Shown: positions 44,901 through 56,177 of the stretch, in pieces
How positions within the stretch are numbered: position 1 is the first letter of the stretch
Layout: each line of letters starts with the position of its first letter
Origin: Sabethes cyaneus
Taxonomy: Eukaryota; Arthropoda; Insecta; Diptera; Culicidae
Direction: 5' to 3'
Length of the DNA: 64,000 bases
Assembly: GCF_943734655.1 (NCBI RefSeq)
Contig: NC_071353.1
Location: 154,952,179-155,016,178 of the forward strand
Position numbers and translations under genes: made by a program
The notes under the pieces: generated by a model
The model's database searches: none
What the model was told of the DNA's origin: nothing
The model's input: the letters and a program-made list of their open reading frames with translations, nothing else

Positions 44901-45367
44901 TTTTGTGAAACCATTATTACAGCTGCTGCTAACTAGGAAACACACACAGTATCAATCACAGTCAGCAGTCGATTCAAGACGCCCAGTTTAAAACACTGAA
45001 AGAAAAGGTAGAGGAGAAAAGAAACGAAAAAAAGCGGCTCGCGGACGCGGTAATTAAAATATTGATAAAAATTATGAACCTAATTATGATGGATGGTGGT
45101 ACTTAAAGCTAGCAGCCCCGGGGAAACTCTGGAAGCCCCGCGCCGCAGACTTCGAGGGGTTGCATTTACTTAAGATTTAACTATAAATGAACGGTTAGAG
45201 AAAACACAAAACACACACAGTAAAACCTTACACAAAAACACACACACACACAGATACACATCCACACACACGTACATGAAAGCTAGGGGAAGAGAGCTAA
45301 GAAACAGAATTAACAGAAAGCAAATCAAAGAAGCATTGTTATTAAGCCCAATTTATTGTACAATAAA
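41947..45367 (+). other. Probable neurobeachin 3' UTR
   Basis: This 3.4-kb AT-rich, A-rich stretch lacks interspersed elements, unlike the adjacent intron. That suggests a constrained long 3' UTR. It contains CA runs and an (ATT)n microsatellite at about 44790-44812. Short frames here have no recognised similarity. The exact transcript end is inferred. Confidence 0.5.
45362..45367 (+). terminator. Candidate poly(A) signal AATAAA
   Basis: AATAAA lies in TACAATAAATTAATTG, the last good signal before the sequence character changes. It is the candidate for the distal cleavage site of neurobeachin. Earlier AATAAA words (for example near 42300) could give shorter UTRs. Confidence 0.4.
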
Positions 45368-45416
45368 TTAATTGAAATTAGGTCGGATCGGTGGTGACTA
45401 TCCGAACGTTCCCATT

Positions 45417-45471
45417 CCCCTCGTCGTGGGCAACGAGGGGCTAACCCGTGCGCAGCTTTCGGACGAAAGCT
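45417..45471. other. Two adjacent perfect hairpins
   Basis: CCCCTCGT/ACGAGGGG form an 8-bp stem (45417-45424 with 45433-45440; 8-nt loop). Fourteen bases on, AGCTTTCG/CGAAAGCT form another (45454-45461 with 45464-45471; 2-nt loop). They are GC-rich in an AT-rich context, about 50 bp after the poly(A) signal. Confidence 0.6.
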
Positions 45472-45489
45472 GGTTAAAGAAGCTGGTAA

Positions 45490-46544
45490 ACTGAAAGGGA
45501 ATTTTCTGCTAATCAGGCCCGTCCTGCTCTTTGTGGTTCGATTTTACACACTTACAAGTATAGTTTGAAAAACACATTTGTAGATGTACCTAAGGTAATC
45601 AACGTATTTTGAATACATAATTTGGACACTTGTAGCAAAATGTCCAAAATAGGTTGGTTACCCTAATAATAATCTGTAATATTGCTAAATTCGAGCAGTG
45701 CTCTGAGTGCTACACAAAGAGCGCTCATTGTGCACCACCGTGTGTGAACCGAGAGTGCGCAGTCAATATAAAAGTCAGAGCAATACCTAATTCAGCAATA
45801 TGCAGATAATAATTAGCTCTACAAGTGTGCCATATCTAAATTTTTAGAATTTTGCTGGGCTTAGGCGATATTACTAAATAGGTAAAATCGGAGCACAACG
45901 AACGGCACAGCAGCGTTGCCAGTCTTTACTGAGGAACAATTTGTGCTTCATTCACAGGTTTGCTAGTATTGTTGGTTTGTTTTGCTGAAAAGAGTTTCTA
46001 GAGTTTCTTTTAACATGGATGAACTCCGCTTCTTTACGTCTTAATATGTGACCACTCTTTAGGACAATTGTTTTATTGGTGTTGCCCATAATTGTATTTG
46101 AAGGAAATTAGTAAATCAATACCTTCGTTATTGATCTTTCATCATTCGCCTTTCATCTATGTTTTTCCGTATTTCATTTTTTATTTTTCTTCGTGTTCGG
46201 TGGTTCGTTCTATTTGACATCTGCTTTTATGAGCATCTCTATATCGTTTTTTGCCCCTTTCCACCGATGTATTTTTTCTGTTTTACTTGTCTTTGACTCT
46301 GTCGCGGTCCAACGTAAATCATTTTTTATTCACTATGTGAAACTAGATGTGAGATTATCCACTATAGGTTGTCGTGTACTGATTGTTTAATTGTCAAAAC
46401 ACTTGGGTGCAAACCGAGAGATTGTGGGCTAGAGTTCCTCTCAATAATTGAACCACATAATATATTTTTGGCCGCACATCGAAGTTTCGCAATATCATCC
46501 AGTCTACCATTCTTCCTCACCAAGGGCTGCTCCACCTTTGATAA
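45490..46544. other. No gene seen
   Basis: This is intergenic AT-rich DNA between the neurobeachin 3' end and the F-box gene. The short frames at 46193-46390 and 46369-46602 show no recognised domain. Confidence 0.45.
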
Positions 46545-46745
46545 AAAAACCGATTTGTTGTTTTTTTTGGTAGTCTTTTCTGTCGTTTTTGGTTACTCTT
46601 GATGACGTCCTTTTTTTCTCTTTTGCAGTCTGTTTTAGCAGCATTCAATCGTCTGTTCATCATCTTTTTTTTTGCATCTACGTTTAGTCTTAGTGTCGTT
46701 TTATTGTCTCTCTTGAAATTTTTTGTTCCTTTTTGACGTAGGACT
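46545..46745. repeat. TTTTCGTC-type tract, short copy
   Basis: T-rich words (TCTTTTCTGTCGTTTTTGG, GTCCTTTTTTTCTC, TGTCGTTTTATTGTC) match the inverted tract at 38726-41035. Confidence 0.55.
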
Positions 46746-47199
46746 CTTTTTTCCTTATAGGTAATCCATCTGTAAAGATGCTAAGAAAATTTGCTAACAT
46801 TTTCATAAGAAACTGTTTGCGTCGTTGAGGTTCATGAGATGTGTATTTTCGAGTTAGGATATTCAATAAAATCGAGTTTTTTTTAGCTATAACTCAGGAA
46901 TAACAACAAAATTTCATCAAAATTCTATCATTAAAAGAATTTCATGTGACAGAACATAATTTTCCGACTTTTCGGAGTTTTCCACTCTCACTTAACTTAA
47001 AAATGGACATGAATTGGTTGTAGATTGGAGTTGCAACTAAACTGGAAATTGGATTTAAAACTAGAAACTTGAAATCGATGCTGAAATTAGCTTAAAACTG
47101 AACTAGAAAATTAATTTACAGCTGCGCACTTCTGAGTTCCAGAAACTATTTTGTTTTACAATAAAAATTTCAGAAAAGGTGGGACACGTTCATAAGTCC
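46746..47199. other. No gene seen
   Basis: AT-rich sequence. A run of ACTAGAAA/ACTGGAAATT/ACTGAAATT words at about 47035-47110 forms a small degenerate repeat of the same style as the other tracts. Confidence 0.4.
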
Positions 47200-47765
47200 T
47201 CAAACAGACAAAAAAAACATGCGAAAAAAGACGACAAAAAGAGGACGAATATACATCAGAAAGGCATTTTTCATGCCTGGACAACATACAGGACGAAAGA
47301 TGATTAAAGTATGACAAAAAAACCTAGAAAAGGTGGTAAATAGACGACGAAAATACACCAAAACAACAACAAAAAACGGCGAGAAGCCACCTAGCAACAA
47401 AAAAGTCCAAAACAGATGTCAAAACGGAAGAAAATACGATAAAAAGATGGCAAAAGGACCCGAAAAAGACAAGAAAAATACGGCAGACGCATGACAACAT
47501 AATGACGAATACGAACAAAAGGCAAGAGAGATGACGAAAAAACAACGATAATATGATGCAAACGGCGAAAAGACAGAAAATAAACGACAAAAACACAACG
47601 AACGCGTGGTGAAAATACAGCAAAAAGGCAACGGAAATATGACGAAGAAGTGAAGACAAGCAGGCGAAAAGACGCCCCAAAAAACGACGCCATCAACCTA
47701 AATATTCCACAAAAGATGATAAAAGTGACCAAAAATCGCTGAATAGACAAAATACTAGAAATCCG
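47200..47765. repeat. GACGAAAA-type tract, short direct copy
   Basis: A-rich words GACGAAAA, AAAAAGACG and ACGGAAATATGACGA match 32060-34700. With 46545-46745 it repeats the arrangement of an inverted and a direct copy lying close together. Confidence 0.8.
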
Positions 47766-47973
47766 GATGTTAAAAACCATTTAGTTTAGCTTGTTGCTAA
47801 GAAGGACAGGAGAGCAGGCTTGACGCAGAACTGCGAGCGAACGTAAAAGCAGTTCGTTCTCAGGGAATTTTCGGTCGATTAGTTCATTGAGAGACGCCAA
47901 ATTTGAGTTTTATTTTAGTTTATTTCTTTTCTGTATTCATTTGTCGTCAATCAACAGAGCCGACAGTTCTTAT

Positions 47974-49215
47974 TTACCAGAATGTGTCAAACAGGTCTTT
48001 CATCCTGCTGGAATATGCTATCTGACACCGTTGCAGCTGTTGCCGACTTACGGCGGTCAGTTCCTTGAATTTCACCTGGTCAACGGCAAGTTCACGTAGC
48101 GTGGCCAGTTGCGTCGACTTCTCGATCATACACTCCAGATGTGTATCGTAGACTAACGAATTAAGCTCCAGTCTTACCAGCTGAGGGAAAGCCTCGCCGA
48201 GCCGGAACTGATCCGGGCTGTAGAAGGTTCGCAGGCTATTCAGTCGCAAGAAGTGAACGCTAGGAAACACGTGGCGCATACTATCACTTAAATGAATTGG
48301 CCTATTCGAGCTCAAAACAAGCATTTCAATGTTTGGCAAAACGAGATCACTTTCTGTGTGTAATGTACTCTCAATTCCAAAACTAATGACCTGAAATGAA
48401 ATGGTTTTTTTGGTGAAGTTTGAAAGAGAAAAATCAAAACATACCTTAAGGTGCTTCAGAGTTGCTAAACAATGCAGTGAGGTGATCCACGTGGTATTAA
48501 ACCATAATTTTATCAACAGCGGGCATGATTTGCATAGTTGTACTAAATCTTCTTGCACAATTATACTTTCGCACAGTACTAGCGTTGTAAGCCTAGTTTC
48601 TTTTGACAAATATCTTAAATGGTGATTAACCTTGATTGGCAAATTGCACTCCAGATGCTCCAATGGTAATTCCTCAATAACCGCTAGTGCTAAATGTAAG
48701 TTACAGCGAACGCGAAGCTTTCGGAGATTTGGAGCTAGGCGAACAATGTCAGTATGTGCACCATCTACAATCTCTAGTTCTTCCAAATCCCTCAGAATAG
48801 GCAAACTGTAGTTTTTTAAACGATAAAGTTTTACCTTCTTGAGACGTGGACATTTTGAGAGAATTTTGCGTAAAACTTTGGTTGATAAGACACCGGACAC
48901 TAATTCTTCGAGTACCGGTCCGAGTTGCGTAGCAACCGACAGTATTATGTCCATGTCACCCTCACAAAAGGAACCAAAGTAGCCCGCTCCGATTACGAGC
49001 TTTTGATAGCGTCGTGAGACCTTATGGTAGCGAAACCTGGAGTAGGCTCCTCCCAGTCGCAACTGAAGGCGATTCAAAAATCGGGCGTCGAATGCCAGAT
49101 CGCCCCAGCGACGGCATACGAGGGAAAGCATACGGCGTGCCTGCAGTCCAGGCAGGAAAGCAAAAATCAGCTCCAGCACCTCGTTCGGTAGCGCGTCGAT
49201 GTGCAGCCGTTCCAT
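47974..49215 (-). CDS. F-box/LRR protein, copy 1
   Basis: Read right to left, ATG at 49213-49215 opens an F-box (ERLHIDALPNEVLELIFAFL ... RRMLSLVCRRWGDLAFDARF, residues about 2-45). Leucine-rich repeat-like blocks follow to the end (LGPVLEELVSGVLSTKVL, RLAPNLRKLRV, LPNIEMLVLSS, FPQLVRLELNS). F-box proteins bring substrates to SCF ubiquitin ligases; the substrate is unknown. A 54-nt intron (48444-48391, GTATGT to TTTCAG) splits exon 49215-48445 from exon 48390-47974. It is open in frame if retained. The spliced protein is about 395 residues. A further in-frame Met at 49287 exists, but the F-box starts right after 49215. AATAAA on this strand is at 47924-47919 and 47914-47909. Confidence 0.88.
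   Translation of the reverse strand: MERLHIDALPNEVLELIFAFLPGLQARRMLSLVCRRWGDLAFDARFLNRLQLRLGGAYSRFRYHKVSRRYQKLVIGAGYFGSFCEGDMDIILSVATQLGPVLEELVSGVLSTKVLRKILSKCPRLKKVKLYRLKNYSLPILRDLEELEIVDGAHTDIVRLAPNLRKLRVRCNLHLALAVIEELPLEHLECNLPIKVNHHLRYLSKETRLTTLVLCESIIVQEDLVQLCKSCPLLIKLWFNTTWITSLHCLATLKHLKVCFDFSLSNFTKKTISFQVISFGIESTLHTESDLVLPNIEMLVLSSNRPIHLSDSMRHVFPSVHFLRLNSLRTFYSPDQFRLGEAFPQLVRLELNSLVYDTHLECMIEKSTQLATLRELAVDQVKFKELTAVSRQQLQRCQIAYSSRMKDLFDTFW
48391..48444 (-). other. 54-nt intron of F-box copy 1
   Basis: GTATGT donor after CACCTTAAG and TTTCAG acceptor before GTCATTAGT. The same intron, also 54 nt, is in copy 2 at 63020-63073. It is free of stops, so unspliced RNA would still be open, adding 18 residues. 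Confidence 0.85.
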
Positions 49216-49900
49216 GATACCAGAATACGTTATAAGAGAGTTGCTGTGAATCCGCGCGGGCTGCGAAATGTAAAGGAAATGCATCATTTGACAGTTGTAA
49301 TATGAACAAGTTTGCTGTATCGGCTTAATCTAGTACCGATCTTTGAAAGAATTTAGGTAATAACTTTACAGGTAACAAGCAGTTCGGGTCAGAAAGCATG
49401 GAAGAAAATGAATTGATTTTCATCTAATCCGTTTATACCTTCTTGATTGTGTTTCAGTGCTTTGAAATTGCCGTAGATTTTACCTCTTAAATTAAAAATT
49501 ATTTCAACAAAAACCTTCCTTCTTTCCTTCAACTTACCTTCCGTACCTTTTCGAAATTTCGTTAGCTTTGTCCAGATTTCTCGAACTTCATTGGCACTAA
49601 TTCACGAACATTTGTTCAACTGAACAAGCAACAAATCAATGTTGTTGCTGTGTTTTGTCACTATTAACATGCTTCGTAAATATCGGCAAACACAAACATC
49701 GGCAGTAAATCTTATACCATAACAGAGAACGTTTTACGAGCTAACCGGTGCAGGCGAGAATCCCAAAAGAAATGAAAGATTAAACCGGCGGTGCGTTGTC
49801 GGTAGAAAAGATCGATACTTTAACGGCGATATTTTTCGATTCCCGGCAGTTCGATATTTGATAGTATCGGTGGTGCTCAAACGACACGAACGTATACACT
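49216..49900 (-). promoter_or_regulatory. 5' region of F-box copy 1 (inverted duplicate arm)
   Basis: Read on the minus strand this matches 61612-62245: TATCGATCTTTTCTACCGAC, GGTTTAATCTTTCATTTC, and a conserved GTAAGT donor (minus strand near 49540), with a shared TTCTTTCAAAG|ATC acceptor nearer the gene. A 5' UTR intron of about 150-200 nt is inferred. Similarity ends near 49900. Confidence 0.55.
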
Positions 49901-50847
49901 GAAAAAAAAACGGTACGTCAAGTTTATTTGGAAACATACACTCTTAACCTAAGGCCGTCTGTAGACGGCCTTCGCTTTTGGAGCTCCAGAGCCGCATACG
50001 AAATTTGTTTTAAATTGACAATATGCAAAATGTCTTCAGAACAGATTTCTTGACATTTTGATATTAATATCACAACATTCTAAGTATGCATTCAAAAGTT
50101 ATCATTTTTCAAAAACAAAAATTTCGAAAATAATTAATGCACGAATATTTCCTTTTTTACTTTTGATGAAAAAGCACATCTAGAACGAAATGATTGACCG
50201 TAAAATTTTTCTATGAGTAAATTTCATGCTTTATATCAATTTTGCAATGCATTTGAATTGAAAAAATATCTGGGTAGAGCGTTAGACATGAAAAACGAAA
50301 AAGAGAAATTGGACTTTTTCTAACCTGGCGCTCCTCCAGATAATTATTTTTGCATGAAAATCAGAACTTAAGGTTCTTTTGTGTGTACTTTCATGATAAA
50401 ACAGTCATTAGCTTGTCGCATCGTTTTTACGATGTTGCCCGTTAGAGGGTTAAATGAGTTTTCCCGCAAATTGGTTGGACTTAGCTATGGCTTGGCTAAA
50501 ACTAGTCAAGCTGCCCTTAAAATGTTGAAAATCAGATTTTGAGTAGATTGGTAACCAAAAATTGGTAATGTAGTTTCAGCGTGGATGACAAAGAAACCGG
50601 AAAAGTGTTGGGTTTGCGATACTCAGCCCATCCTCGGTGAAGTTCGAATGTTTTGAGTCATCACCAAATTTTCTGGCGCTTTCAAATTGACCGCCTTTTA
50701 AAGAGGTTCATTTGTTCCTTCAATAAGAACTTGAAAGTTCGATTAATTACTTCAAAGAGACGCTGAATAAGCCCAAAAATGCCCATCAATCCAAAGTTTA
50801 AGTTTCTTGGACATGCTTCATCATCTAAGTAGTGTTCTTATATTTTT
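49901..50847. other. No gene seen
   Basis: AT-rich DNA outside the duplicated arm. Near 49945-49970, GGCCGTC-TGTA-GACGGCC is a perfect short palindrome. No coding signal was seen. Confidence 0.45.
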
Positions 50848-50922
50848 TTTTTTGAAACAGCTGTTGGTCGCTTACTGTCCGATCTCGGAAGCAAATCAGA
50901 ACATGTTTGACATAAGCGGTTC
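50848..50922 (+). repeat. Direct repeat left of non-LTR element
   Basis: TTTGAAACAGCTGTTGGTCG, CTTACTGTCCGATCTCGG and ATGTTTGACATAAGCGGTTC are repeated with few changes at 56178-56254, just beyond the 3' end of the retrotransposon. It may be the element's 5' end, with a second truncated head downstream, or flanking DNA that was duplicated. Confidence 0.7.
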
Positions 50923-51264
50923 ACTCATCACTATGACAACCGTTACCAAGTCAAGACGTATTGTGCGATCGCTCGTATAAATAATTTCGTTTTTGCTCGC
51001 GATAATCAGGTTGATAAATTGTGCATAGTGCCATTCGCTTCGACACAACACAAGTGTGTCGCGACAAAGTGAAGCACCATTGTCTATATTCCCGAACTTT
51101 TGTGCTACTAGCCGTATGTGTGCTGCAGGCATCACAGCAAGCGGCATTATTTTTTCTTCTACCGATACCGGTATCCATTGTGCCCCGTACACGTGCTCCA
51201 GCAGACATCGGACGACATCAGCTGGCAGTGGTATTGTTCGTACGGCGCTTAGACTGGATCATCT

Positions 51265-51411
51265 GTCGACCAACATTTGAAAGGGGCGGATAAGCCAACT
51301 GTCAAACAGAACGGGTGAGAGTTATTTTTTGCTGGAGCAGCATAGGAAAATGAACTCTCACTCGTTCTGTTTGACAGTTGGCTTATCCGCCCCTTTCAAA
51401 TGTTAGTCGAC
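51265..51411. mobile_element. Foldback element, copy 1
   Basis: Two arms of about 55-60 bp are almost perfect reverse complements (GTCGACCAACATTTGAAAGG ... and its partner ending at 51411). They surround a short centre with GTTATTTTTTGCTGGAGCAGC and ATAGGAAAA. The sequence ATCT flanks both ends (51261-51264 and 51412-51415 as CATCT) and may be a target duplication. The centre and inner arm (GAGTGAGAGTT) are shared with 60618-60770. Confidence 0.75.
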
Positions 51412-51506
51412 ATCTATTCACCTAACAGCCGGTTTGGATTGCGTACGGTGAAGTATTGTGATCTTTGTATTTATTTAAATTTTTATTATTATTATTTTTT
51501 TTTTAA

Positions 51507-53001
51507 TTGATAATTTGGCTCTTGATTCTAAACCGTCCAATTGATAACCCACCCACATTCGAGTTTATAAAGTTGTTGAGCCCTAACGTTGCGATGTTTG
51601 TCGACGTCGAAACGGATGAGGAGGAAATAGATGAGCTAGATATCACCCCGCCTAGTTCATCTCTTTTGGATTTTCCCCCTAGCCCTTCAGTCTCGTCTGG
51701 TCCCCCACCCCCGTCCGGCCCGCCAGCCCCGAAACAAGAGGTTACTCAACGGATTAAGGCTTATCCGGATGACTCGAAGGGGCCGTTTGTTGTCTTTTTC
51801 CGGCCCAAAATGAAACCTTTGAATATTATACAAATTGGTAAAGACCTGGCACAACAGTTTTCGGACGTAACCGAGATTACAAAGGTGAGACCGAATAAAC
51901 TGCGAGTTGCCGTGAAAAGCTTGAAGCAAGCAAACGCAGTTGCTAGCTGTGAGCTTTTTACGAGAGAGTATCGCGTGTACATCCCTGCCAAGGATGTGGA
52001 GATTGACTGTGTAATTACCGATGGGAACCTCACCGTCGAATACATTTTGGAGCATGGCGTTGGCTGTTTCAAGAACCCCATGCTGCAAAAGGTCAAGGTG
52101 CTGGATTGCAAGTAATTGCATTCAGCATCGATCGAAAATGGGAAGAAAATATTCTACCCTTCGGAATCCTTTTGGGTAACTTTCACCGGATCTGCATTGC
52201 CAAACTACATCCTTCTGGATAGGGTTCGTCTGCCTGTACGCCTGTTCGTACCGCGGGTCATGAACTGCCTGAACTGCAAGCAGTTGGGTCATACAGCCAC
52301 CTATTGTTGCAACAAGGCACGCTGTAGCAAATGTGGCGACAATCATGCGGAGAACGCTTGCAGTGATAACACTGAGAAGTGTCTTTACTGCGTGGGAACA
52401 CCGCATGATCTGGCGGCATGTCCCACGTACAAACAGCGCGAGGAAAAAATTAAGCGCTCCCTTAGGGAACGCTCCAAGCGCTCGTTTGCAGAAATACTCA
52501 AGAGAGCCGAGCCATTGACCAACGAAAATAACCTTTTTGCCAACCGCTGAGGGTACTTCTGCCGAACCGCTCGAAGGATGTTCTTATGCTATGCAAGAAA
52601 GCTCTAGGAAGAGAAAAACGATTTATTCTCCTCGACTTACTCGGAAAGGACTTAAGATATCCTCGAACGGAACGGAAAATTCATCAAATTCTAAGAAAAG
52701 CGGTGAAAAAAATCCGAAGCAGGTACCTCCAGGATTACAAAAATTGAAATCAAACCAGGAGTACCCACCGCTTTCTGGTGCACCAAAAACCCCTGGCGCA
52801 TCCAATGTACATTCAGAGGTCAAATCGGGAAAGGGATTTTTGAAGTTCTCTGACATTGTGGACTGGATATTTGAAACTTTTAACATCTCGGATCCACACA
52901 AAAACTTTCTACTTGTCTTTCTTCCCACAGTTAAAACATTTTTGAAGCAACTAACAGCACAATGGCCCCTCTTTTCAGCTATCGTATCCTTCGATGATTA
53001 A
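51507..53001 (+). pseudogene. Non-LTR ORF1, gag-like with zinc knuckles
   Basis: An acidic, Pro-rich N-terminus (PPSPSVSSGPPPPSGPPAP) precedes an RRM-like region. Then come CCHC knuckles from about 52262 (CLNCKQLGHTATYC, CSKCGDNHAENAC, CLYCVGTPHDLAAC), followed by a basic stretch (KRSLRERSKRSFAEILK). A TAA at 52113-52115 interrupts the frame, and a frameshift near 52540 moves the C-terminal third to the frame 52537-53001. The protein would bind the element's RNA. The last stop (52999-53001) overlaps the ORF2 start. Confidence 0.8.
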
Positions 53002-56000
53002 TACATCGAAAAATGCTGATAACTCTGTCGCTGTTTTACAGTGGAACTGCAGAAGTATCATCCCTAAATTCGACCTTTTCAAGCAACTAATAAATATTTC
53101 TAACTGTGACGTATTCGCGCTCTGTGAAACTTTTCTCAATTCAAGTAATGATCTCAACTTCCACGATTTTAACGTCATCCGACGAGATCGAGGATCACAC
53201 GGCGGAGGAGTACTACTAGGGATCAAGAAGTGCTATTCTTTCTTTCGAATAGACCTCCCCTCGTTCTCGAATATTGAAGTCGTCGCCATTCATGCTAGAA
53301 TAAAAGGAAAAGACCTTTGCATCGCTTCGACATATATCTCTCCATCGGTACGGATTGAGCAGAAGCAACTTTCTGATATTGCAGAATTGCTTCCCGCACC
53401 TTTGCTAATTTTGGGAGATTTTAATTCCCATTGCACTCAATGGGGGTCGCTATTCGACGACAATCGATCCTCCCTGATTAATAACCTGATTGACGACTTC
53501 GATATGGCACTTCTAAACACCGGGGAAGCGACACGTATACCTAATGCTCCAGCCCGCGCAAGCGTACTGGATCTATCTCTCTGTTCGACATCACTAGCGT
53601 TAGATTGCAAGTGGAAGGTAATCAATGATCCCCACGGTAGTGATCATCTGCCAGTCCTTATATCAATTACTAATGGCTACCCGCCCGTGAATTCAATCAA
53701 TGTTACATATGACCTCACACGCAATATCGATTGGAAACGCTACGCGACTGTAATCTCAGAAAACGTCGAATCACGCGACGAACTTCCTCCGGAGGAAGAA
53801 TACGACTTTATTACTGGCTTGATCCTCGACGCCGCGACTCAAGCTCAGACGAGACCGATACCCGGGAAAACGTTCAATCGGCGGTCTTCCACCATTTGGT
53901 GGGACAAAGAGTGCTCGGAACTGTACGCGCAAGTCCTTGGCGTATAAGGACTTTCGAAAACACGGTTCGATAGATCTACTCAGGAAGTACGAGGTACTTG
54001 AGAGACAGATGAAGAGCTTGATGAAAGCGAAAAAACGCGGATATTGGCGCCGGTTCGTGAACGGATTGTCGAGAGAAACAGCGATGAGCACTCTTTGGAG
54101 CACCGCTCGACGCATGCGGAACCGTAACGTTACGAATGAAAGTGCGGAGTACTCCAACCGATGGATTCTCGACTTTGCCAAGAAGGTCTGTCCGGACTCT
54201 GCCCCGGCTCAGAGATCCTTTCGCGACGCGTCCCCTTCGACTGCAAATGAACCCCCGTTTACAATGGTAGAATTTTCTATAGCTCTCCGCTCTTGCAACA
54301 ATACTGCTCCAGGATCAGACAGAATCAAATTCAACTTGTTGAAGAATTTGCCTGACCCTGCCAAAAGACGCTTGTTGAACCTATTCAACAAGTTCCTTGA
54401 GCTGAATATTGTTCCGTAGGACTGGAGACAAGTGAAAGTCATCGCCATTCAGAAACCCGGGAAACCAGCCTCCGATCATAATTCTTATAGGCCGATTGCG
54501 ATGCTTTGCTGTATCCGAAAATTAATGGAGAAAATGATCCTTCTTCGCCTAGATAAATGTGTCGAAGAGAATGGCTTACTTTCAGATACCCAATTTGGCT
54601 TCCGCAGGGGCAAAGGAACAAACGATTGCTTAGCGTTGCTGTCTACTGCGATTCAACTTACCTACGCTCAGAAGAAGCAAATGGCATCCGTATTTTTAGA
54701 CATTAAAGGGGCTTTTGATTCTGTCTCCGTAGAAGTTTTGACCGAAAAACTTCACTTGCAGGGACTTTCGCCGATTTTGAATAATTTTTTGCTCAATTTG
54801 TTGTCGGAAAAACGCATGAGTTTTACACATAATGATTTGACAACATCTCGAATTAGCTACATGGGTCTTCCCCAGGGCTCATGTCTAAGTCCACTTCTGT
54901 ATAACTTTTATGTTAACGACATAGATAGTTGAGTCATGCACGTTAATGCAACTTGCAGACGATAGCGTTGTTTCCATTACAGTATCCACGACTAACGATT
55001 TGCAGGGACCTTTACAAGATACTTTGGACAATTTGTCCAGTTGGGCGTTAAAGCTGGGTATCGAATTCTCTCCGGAAAAATCAGAGTTGGTCGTTTTTTC
55101 TAGGAAGCATGATCCAGCACAGCTTCAGCTCCTACTTATGGGTAAAACGATCGCTCAGGTACTGGTTTACAAATATCTCGGTATCTGGTTCGATTCCAAG
55201 TGCACTTGGGCATGCCACTTTAGGTATCCGATTCAAAAATGCCAACAGAGGATAAACTTTCTTCGTACAATTACCGGATCTTGGTAGGGAGCACACCCAG
55301 GAGACCTTACAAGGTTATACCAAACAACGATATTGTCTGTTCTTGAATATGGATGTTTTTGCTTCCGGTCTGCCGCTAACACGCATATTATCAAATTAGA
55401 AAGAATACAATATCGTTGTCTGCGTATTGCCTTAGGCTGCATGCAATCGACCCATACGATGAGTCTTGAAGTGTTGGCGGGGATTCTACCATTGAAGAAT
55501 CGCTTTTGGGAATTGTCCTATCGTTTACTCTTTCGCTGTGAGATTATGAACCCATTAGTAATTGATAATTTTGAAAGGCTGGTCGCAGTGCAATTTCAGT
55601 CTAGATTTGTGATACCGTGGACCCCCGTTCGTTTGACCATTTTTAATCTGAACACTTTTTAATTTGAACCCCGTTGGTTTGCACGACGTGCAAATTAAAA
55701 ATGGTTCAAATGTCATTCTCAACATGACATCATTTGTTTATGCAGACAATGCATATAAAGACGATTTGCTTGTACTGACCTAGCGTGTTTAATCGGTTTC
55801 ACATTTCGTTTTCCTAACGATTAAGATAGAAATCCGATCGGAAAATGCAATATTCGCACTTGCAACTGCCAACTAAAACAAACCACTAAAACAATAACAA
55901 AGAGCAGGGCAGCCAGTTCACACAGGTTTCAGCATATTTCAGGTTACCAGTTGTTCAAATTAAAAAGTAACCCCGTTAGTTTGAATGAGGAATCGTTCAA

Positions 56001-56160
56001 ACGAACGGGGGTCCACTGTATCACATGTAAGAACACAATTCTTTAATGCGCAACTTGAGTATCTATATATGAAATTCATGCAAATATCACCGGCTTTAGC
56101 ATTGGGAGACGAATTTCACTACATTCGTAGTCCTACTTCAAGCCTGCGCCCGTGCCACTA
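52994..56160 (+). pseudogene. Non-LTR ORF2: endonuclease and reverse transcriptase
   Basis: ATG at 52994. The endonuclease (53030-53700) keeps its motifs: LQWNCRS, ALCETFLN, LLILGDFNSHCTQWG, and the C-terminal GSDHLPVLIS. The reverse transcriptase (about 54420-55290) has NSYRPIAMLCCIRKLMEK, FGFRRGKGTNDCLALL, VFLDIKGAFDSVSVE with the first Asp, MGLPQGSCLSPLLYNFYV, and LADDSV as the catalytic box. Breaks: frameshift near 53935, TAG at 54417-54419, frameshift near 54935-54945, TAG at 55285-55287, and the MITE at 55615. Beyond the MITE the frame resumes (SHVRTQFFNAQLEYLYM). Endonuclease nicking and target-primed reverse transcription are the family roles. Confidence 0.85.
55615..56018. mobile_element. 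Pogo/Tc1-like MITE inside ORF2
   Basis: This is a 404-bp insertion. Ends are CCGTGGACCCCCGTTCGTTT on the left and, reading inward on the other strand, CAGTGGACCCCCGTTCGTTT on the right. It is flanked by TA on both sides (55613-55614 and 56019-56020). Removing it with one TA restores the ORF2 reading frame across the site. No transposase is present. CAGTGG ends and TA targets point to a pogo/Tc1-mariner-driven family. Confidence 0.85.
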
Positions 56161-56177
56161 GGCATGGACCCTTGTAC

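Larger units (their letters stand above)
50923..56160 (+). mobile_element. Jockey/I-group non-LTR retrotransposon (inactive)
   Basis: This is a nearly full-length two-ORF LINE: 5' region, gag-like ORF1 (51507-53001), and ORF2 with AP-endonuclease and reverse transcriptase (52994-about 56130). It is broken by stops and frameshifts and by a MITE insertion at 55615-56018. No poly(A) tail or clear target-site duplication was found. Confidence 0.85.

Noticed and set aside
49022..49309. 95-codon frame overlapping the start of F-box copy 1 and mirrored at 62152-62442
   Set aside because: It is an alternative frame of the F-box gene present in both copies only because the DNA is duplicated.
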